From: Karalla daura
Taxonomy: Eukaryota; Chordata; Actinopteri; Chaetodontiformes; Leiognathidae
DNA: 64,000 nt
Assembly (NCBI GenBank): GCA_029224185.1
Contig: CM055191.1
Location: 25,551,805-25,615,804, forward strand
Direction of reading: 5' to 3'
Shown: one piece after another, positions 58,518-64,000 of the stretch
How positions within the stretch are numbered: position 1 is the stretch's first letter
Layout: every line of letters begins with the position of its first letter
Notes under the pieces: generated by a model
The model's database searches: none
Told to the model about the DNA's origin: nothing
The model's input: only the letters and a program-made list of their open reading frames with translations
Program-made: the position numbers and the translations under genes

Positions 58518-61500
58518 GGCTCAACTTGGCTTTCTTTACACATTACAGGCATTTTGCGGTGCAGTTTGGCCCAACATGATGAATGTGGTAGAAAGAGCTT
58601 CTGAAATGCATCTTCCCACAGTTTGAGGCTCGCAGTTCTGTGAAACGGCCGAAATCGGCATTGTGAACATAATACGGGCAATTTGCTCGACAGTAGTGGC
58701 CAAAATGCTGAGCATGGCAGCAACAGCGTCTCGAATGCGTTTCTCAGTTTCGTGTTCGTAGTTCTATAAAAAGGCTCAACTTGGCTTTCAGAACACATTA
58801 CAGGCATTTTGCTGTGCAGTTTAGGCCAACATGATGAATATGGTAGAAAGAGCTATTGAAATGCATCTTCCCACAGTTTGACGCTCGCAATTCTGTAAAA
58901 CGGCCGAAATCGGCTTTGTGTTCACAATACAGGCAATTTGATGTATAGTAGAGGCCAACATGCCGAAGGTGGCAGCAAAAGCTTCTCAAATGCGTTTTCT
59001 GTTTCGCGTTTGCAGTTCTATAAAAAGGCTCAACTTGGCTTTCTTCACACATTACAGGCATTTTGCTGTGCAGTTTAGGCCAACATGATGAATGTGGTAG
59101 AATGAGCTTCTGAAATGCATCTTCCCACAGTTTGACGCTCGCAGTTCTGTGAAATGGCCGAAATCGGCTTTGTGAACACAATACAGTCAATTTGCTGTGC
59201 AGTCGTGGCCAACATGCTGAAGGTGGCAGCAAAAGCTTCTCAAATGCGTTTTCTGTTTCGCGTTTGCAGTTCTATAAAAAGGCTCAACTTGGCTTTCTTC
59301 ACACATCACAGGCATTTTGCTGTGCAGTTTGGGCCAACATGATGAATGTGGTAGAAAGAGCTTCTGAAATGCATTTTCACTCAGTTTCACGGTTGTAGTT
59401 CTGTGAAATGGCCGAAATCGGCTTTGTGAACACAATACAGGCAATTTGCTGTATAGTAGGGGCCAATATGCTGAAGGTGGCAGCAAAAGCTTCTCAAATG
59501 GGTTTTCTCAGTTTCGCGTTCGCAGTTCTATAAAAAGGCTCAACTTGGCCCAAACTGCACAGCAAAATGCCTGTAATGTGTTCAGAAAGCCAACATGATG
59601 AATGTGGTAGAAAGAGCTTCTGAAATGCATCTTCCCACAGTATGACGCTCGCAGTTCTGTAAAACGGCCGAAATCGGCTTTGTGAACACAATACAGGCAA
59701 TTTGCGGTTTAGTAGGGGCCAAAGTGCTGACCATGGAAGCAACAGCTTCTCAAATGCGTTTCTCAGTTTCGCGTTCGTAGTTCTATAAAAAGGCTCAACT
59801 TGGCTTTCAGAACACATTACAGGTTTTTTGCTGTGCAGTTTGGGCCAACATGATGAATGTGGTAGAAAGAGCTTCTGAAATGCACCTTCCCACAGTTTCA
59901 CGCTCGCAGTTCTTTGAAACGGCCGAAATCGGCTTTTCGAACACAATACAGGCAATTTGCTGTACAGTAGAGGACAACATGCTGAACATGGCAGCAACAA
60001 CTTCTCAAATGCGTTTCTCAGTTTCGTGTTCGTAGTTCTATTAAAAGGCTCAACTTGGCTTTCAGAACACATTGCAGGCATTTTGCTGTGCAGTTTGGGC
60101 CAACATGATGAATGTGGTAGAAAGAGCTTCTGAAATGCATCTTCCCACAGCTTCACGCTCGCAGTTCTGTGAAACGGCCGAAATCAGCATTGTGAACATA
60201 ATACAGGCAATTTGCTCGACAGTAGTGGCCAAAATGCTGAGCATGGCAGCAACAGCGTCTCGAATGCGTTTCTCAGTTTCGTGTTCGTAGTTCTATAAAA
60301 AGGCTCAACTTGGCTTTCAGAACACATAACAGGCATTTTGCGGTGCAGTTTGGCCCAACATGATGAATGTGGTAGAAAGAGCTTCTGAAATGCATCTTCC
60401 CACAGCTTCACGCTCGCAGTTCTGTGAAACGGCCAAAATCGGCATTGTGAACATAATACAGGCAATTTGCTCGACAGTAGTGGCCAAAATGCTGAGCATG
60501 GCAGCAACAGCGTCTCGAATGCGTTTCTCAGTTTCGTGTTCGTAGTTCTATAAAAAGGCTCAACTTGGCTTTCAGAACACATTACAGGCATTTTGCTGTG
60601 CAGTTTAGGCCAACATGATGAATGTGGTAGAAAGAGCTTCTGAAATGCATCTTCCCACAGTTTGACGCTCGCAGTTCTGTAAAACGGCCGAAATCGGCTT
60701 TGTGTTCACAATATAGGCAATTTGATGTATAGTAGAGGCCAACATGCCGAAGGTGGCAGCAAAAGCTTCTCAAATGCGTCTTCTCAGCTTCGCGTTCGCA
60801 GTTCTACAAATAGGCTCAACTTGGCTTTCTTCACACATTACAGGCATTTTGCTGTGCAGTTTAGGCCAACATGATGAATGTGGTAGAAAGAGTTTCTGAA
60901 ATGCATCTTCCCACAGTTTGAGGCTCGCAGTTCTGTGAAACGGCCGAAATCGGCATTGTGAACATAATACGGGCAATTTGCTCGACAGTAGTGGCCAAAA
61001 TGCTGAGCATGGCAGCAACAGCGTCTCGAATGCGTTTCTCAGTTTCGTGTTCGTAGTTCTATAAAAAGGCTCAACTTGGCTTTCAGAACACATTACAGGC
61101 ATTTTGCTGTGCAGTTTAGGCCAACATGATGAATATGGTAGAAAGAGCTATTGAAATGCATCTTCCCACAGTTTGACGCTCGCAATTCTGTAAAACGGCC
61201 GAAATCGGCTTTGTGTTCACAATACAGGCAATTTGATGTATAGTAGAGGCCAACATGCCGAAGGTGGCAGCAAAAGCTTCTCAAATGCGTTTTCTGTTTC
61301 GCGTTTGCAGTTCTATAAAAAGGCTCAACTTGGCTTTCTTCACACATTACAGGCATTTTGCTGTGCAGTTTAGGCCAACATGATGAATGTGGTAGAATGA
61401 GCTTCTGAAATGCATCTTCCCACAGTTTGACGCTCGCAGTTCTGTGAAATGGCCGAAATCGGCTTTGTGAACACAATACAGTCAATTTGCTGTGCAGTCG

Positions 61501-64000
61501 TGGCCAACATGCTGAAGGTGGCAGCAAAAGCTTCTCAAATGCGTTTTCTGTTTCGCGTTTGCAGTTCTATAAAAAGGCTCAACTTGGCTTTCTTCACACA
61601 TCACAGGCATTTTGCTGTGCAGTTTGGGCCAACATGATGAATGTGGTAGAAAGAGCTTCTGAAATGCATTTTCACTCAGTTTCACGGTTGTAGTTCTGTG
61701 AAATGGCCGAAATCGGCTTTGTGAACACAATACAGGCAATTTGCTGTATAGTAGGGGCCAATATGCTGAAGGTGGCAGCAAAAGCTTCTCAAATGGGTTT
61801 TCTCAGTTTCGCGTTCGCAGTTCTATAAAAAGGCTCAACTTGGCCCAAACTGCACAGCAAAATGCCTGTAATGTGTTCAGAAAGCCAACATGATGAATGT
61901 GGTAGAAAGAGCTTCTGAAATGCATCTTCCCACAGTATGACGCTCGCAGTTCTGTAAAACGGCCGAAATCGGCTTTGTGAACACAATACAGGCAATTTGC
62001 GGTTTAGTAGGGGCCAAAGTGCTGACCATGGAAGCAACAGCTTCTCAAATGCGTTTCTCAGTTTCGCGTTCGTAGTTCTATAAAAAGGCTCAACTTGGCT
62101 TTCAGAACACATTACAGGTTTTTTGCTGTGCAGTTTGGGCCAACATGATGAATGTGGTAGAAAGAGCTTCTGAAATGCACCTTCCCACAGTTTCACGCTC
62201 GCAGTTCTTTGAAACGGCCGAAATCGGCTTTTCGAACACAATACAGGCAATTTGCTGTACAGTAGAGGACAACATGCTGAACATGGCAGCAACAACTTCT
62301 CAAATGCGTTTCTCAGTTTCGTGTTCGTAGTTCTATTAAAAGGCTCAACTTGGCTTTCAGAACACATTGCAGGCATTTTGCTGTGCAGTTTGGGCCAACA
62401 TGATGAATGTGGTAGAAAGAGCTTCTGAAATGCATCTTCCCACAGCTTCACGCTCGCAGTTCTGTGAAACGGCCGAAATCAGCATTGTGAACATAATACA
62501 GGCAATTTGCTCGACAGTAGTGGCCAAAATGCTGAGCATGGCAGCAACAGCGTCTCGAATGCGTTTCTCAGTTTCGTGTTCGTAGTTCTATAAAAAGGCT
62601 CAACTTGGCTTTCAGAACACATAACAGGCATTTTGCGGTGCAGTTTGGCCCAACATGATGAATGTGGTAGAAAGAGCTTCTGAAATGCATCTTCCCACAG
62701 CTTCACGCTCGCAGTTCTGTGAAACGGCCAAAATCGGCATTGTGAACATAATACAGGCAATTTGCTCGACAGTAGTGGCCAAAATGCTGAGCATGGCAGC
62801 AACAGCGTCTCGAATGCGTTTCTCAGTTTCGTGTTCGTAGTTCTATAAAAAGGCTCAACTTGGCTTTCAGAACACATTACAGGCATTTTGCTGTGCAGTT
62901 TAGGCCAACATGATGAATGTGGTAGAAAGAGCTTCTGAAATGCATCTTCCCACAGTTTGACGCTCGCAGTTCTGTAAAACGGCCGAAATCGGCTTTGTGT
63001 TCACAATATAGGCAATTTGATGTATAGTAGAGGCCAACATGCCGAAGGTGGCAGCAAAAGCTTCTCAAATGCGTCTTCTCAGCTTCGCGTTCGCAGTTCT
63101 ACAAATAGGCTCAACTTGGCTTTCTTCACACATTACAGGCATTTTGCTGTGCAGTTTAGGCCAACATGATGAATGTGGTAGAAAGAGTTTCTGAAATGCA
63201 TCTTCCCACAGTTTGACGCTCGCATTTCTGTGAAATGGCCGAAATCGGCTTTGTGAACACAATACAGTCAATTTGCTGTGCAGTCGTGGCCAACATGCTG
63301 AAGGTGGCAGCAAAAGCTTCTCAAATGCGTTTTCTGTTTCGCGTTTGCAGTTCTATAAAAAGGCTCAACTTGGCCCAAACTGCACAGCAAAATGCCTGTA
63401 TTGTGTTCAGAAAGCCAACATGATGAATGTGGTAGAAAGAGCTTCTGAAATGCATTTTCACTCAGTTTCACGGTTGTCGTTCTGTGAAATGGCCGAAATC
63501 GGCTTTGTGAACACAATACAGGCAATTTGCTGTATAGTAGGGGCCAATATGCTGAAGGTGGCAGCAAAAGCTTCTCAAATGCGTTTTCTCAGTTTCGCGT
63601 TCGCAGTTCTATAAAAAGGCTCAACTTGGCCCAAACTGCACAGCAAAATGCCTGTAATGTGTTCAGAAAGCCAACATGATGAATGTGGTAGAAAGAGCTT
63701 CTGAAATGCATCTTCCCACAGTATGACGCTCGCAGTTCTGTAAAACGGCCGAAATCGGCTTTGTGAACACAATACAGGCAATTTGCTGTATAGTAGGGGC
63801 CAATATGCTGAAGGTGGCAGCAAAAGCTTCTCAAATGCGTTTTCTCAGTTTCGCGTTCGCAGTTCTATAAAAAGGCTCAACTTGGCTTTCTTTACACATT
63901 ACAGGCATTTTGCGGTGCAGTTTGGCCCAACATGATGAATGTGGTAGAAAGAGCTTCTGAAATGCATCTTCCCACAGTTTGAGGCTCGCAGTTCTGTGAA
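58518..64000. repeat. Block: P A-H, I/P, A-J, K/O, P(part)
   Basis: A to H (58773-60812) is repeated at 61068-63107 at an offset of 2,295 bp, nine monomers including the I/P chimera. The second round continues through I, J and K/O to a P that is cut by the end of the window. K/O to P repeats the junction at 58262/58518. Confidence 0.9.
60813..61067. repeat. Chimeric monomer I/P (255 bp)
   Basis: The left part is I (TTCACACATTACAGG, AAAGAGTTTCTG) and the right part is P (TTTGAGGCTCGC, ATACGGGC, GCGTCTCGAATG). It is followed by A and so removes J through O, creating the 9-mer repeat that fills the end of the window. Confidence 0.88.

Larger units (their letters stand above)
1..64000. repeat. 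Satellite array, ~255-bp monomer, hierarchical higher-order repeat
   Basis: The entire window is head-to-tail copies of one monomer; the phase string GGCTCAACTTGG recurs every 254, 255 or 256 bp from 95 to 63874. All monomers lie in the same orientation, apart from an internal 41-bp block that is flipped in some. No unique sequence, transposon or gene interrupts the array, and neither edge is in the window. Monomer types recur in a fixed order, the hallmark of a higher-order repeat satellite as in primate alpha satellite, although the sequence is not alpha satellite. Family and organism are not recognised. Confidence 0.98.

Noticed and set aside
1..64000. Bacterial giant adhesin or surface protein with long tandem repeats
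   Set aside because: Such genes keep one continuous reading frame for many kb. Here no frame exceeds 356 codons and 1-bp length variants are common.
1..64000. CRISPR array
   Set aside because: The units are about 255 bp and abut without unique spacers; all differences are variants of one monomer.
1..64000. Identification as a named satellite (alpha satellite, avian 41-bp repeats, telomeric repeats)
   Set aside because: Monomer length and sequence do not match the families I can recall, and no telomere-like runs are present. A database search would be needed to name it.

Overview
The whole window is one uninterrupted satellite DNA array. I found no gene, RNA gene, transposon or unique sequence. 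Every base falls into head-to-tail copies of a monomer of about 255 bp. Taking the recurring string GGCTCAACTTGG as phase start, I placed 251 monomer starts by eye, from 95 to 63874. That is 250 complete monomers plus a partial at each end, with a mean spacing of 255.1 bp. Array size, higher-order structure and CpG-type decay between variants point to heterochromatin (pericentromeric, centromeric or subtelomeric) of a DNA-methylating eukaryote. I do not recognise the family and cannot name the organism.

Architecture at four scales. (1) The monomer is an old dimer: an A half of about 129 bp and a B half of about 126 bp that align to each other at roughly 80% identity. (2) Monomers are 254, 255 or 256 bp long, and the difference comes from one small indel site in the B half. 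(3) Monomers fall into recurrent diagnostic types. I name 16 of them A to P; they follow a fixed cyclic order A-B-C-D-E-F-G-H-I-J-K-L-M-N-O-P, a 16-mer higher-order repeat (HOR) of about 4,081 bp. Three further types, X, Y and Z, form a second lineage that joins the first through type E. Two divergent types, Q and R, occur only near 4.9-5.9 kb. (4) HOR variants are rearranged by in-register unequal exchange, leaving chimeric monomers (written as left/right parent, e.g. C/X) and near-identical multi-kb duplications.

Layout: 1-604 I(part), J/Z', X. 605-4174 Y/A, B to N in canonical order. 4175-5960 divergent island with Q and R. 5961-8001 N O P A B C D E. 8002-22800 mostly X/Y/Z/E cassettes, interrupted by N O G' H I/A B C D E (12340-14636) and N O (17442-17953). 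22801-50862 mostly an 18-mer derived HOR (N O G' H I J K L M N O P A B C/X Y Z E'') and truncated relatives. 50863-64000 returns to runs of the canonical A-P order with internal deletions, ending in a 9-mer tandem.

The most unusual signal is a 41-bp block at the start of the A half that is inverted in place in 47 of the 251 monomers (types D, J, K, N and Q'). It sits exactly between TTGGC and GCCAA, a 5-bp inverted repeat. Both orientations coexist throughout the array, and the inversion is a fixed feature of particular HOR positions. Long open frames on the minus strand (up to 356 codons) exist because 255 is divisible by three; I do not regard them as genes. All counts and identities were made by eye.
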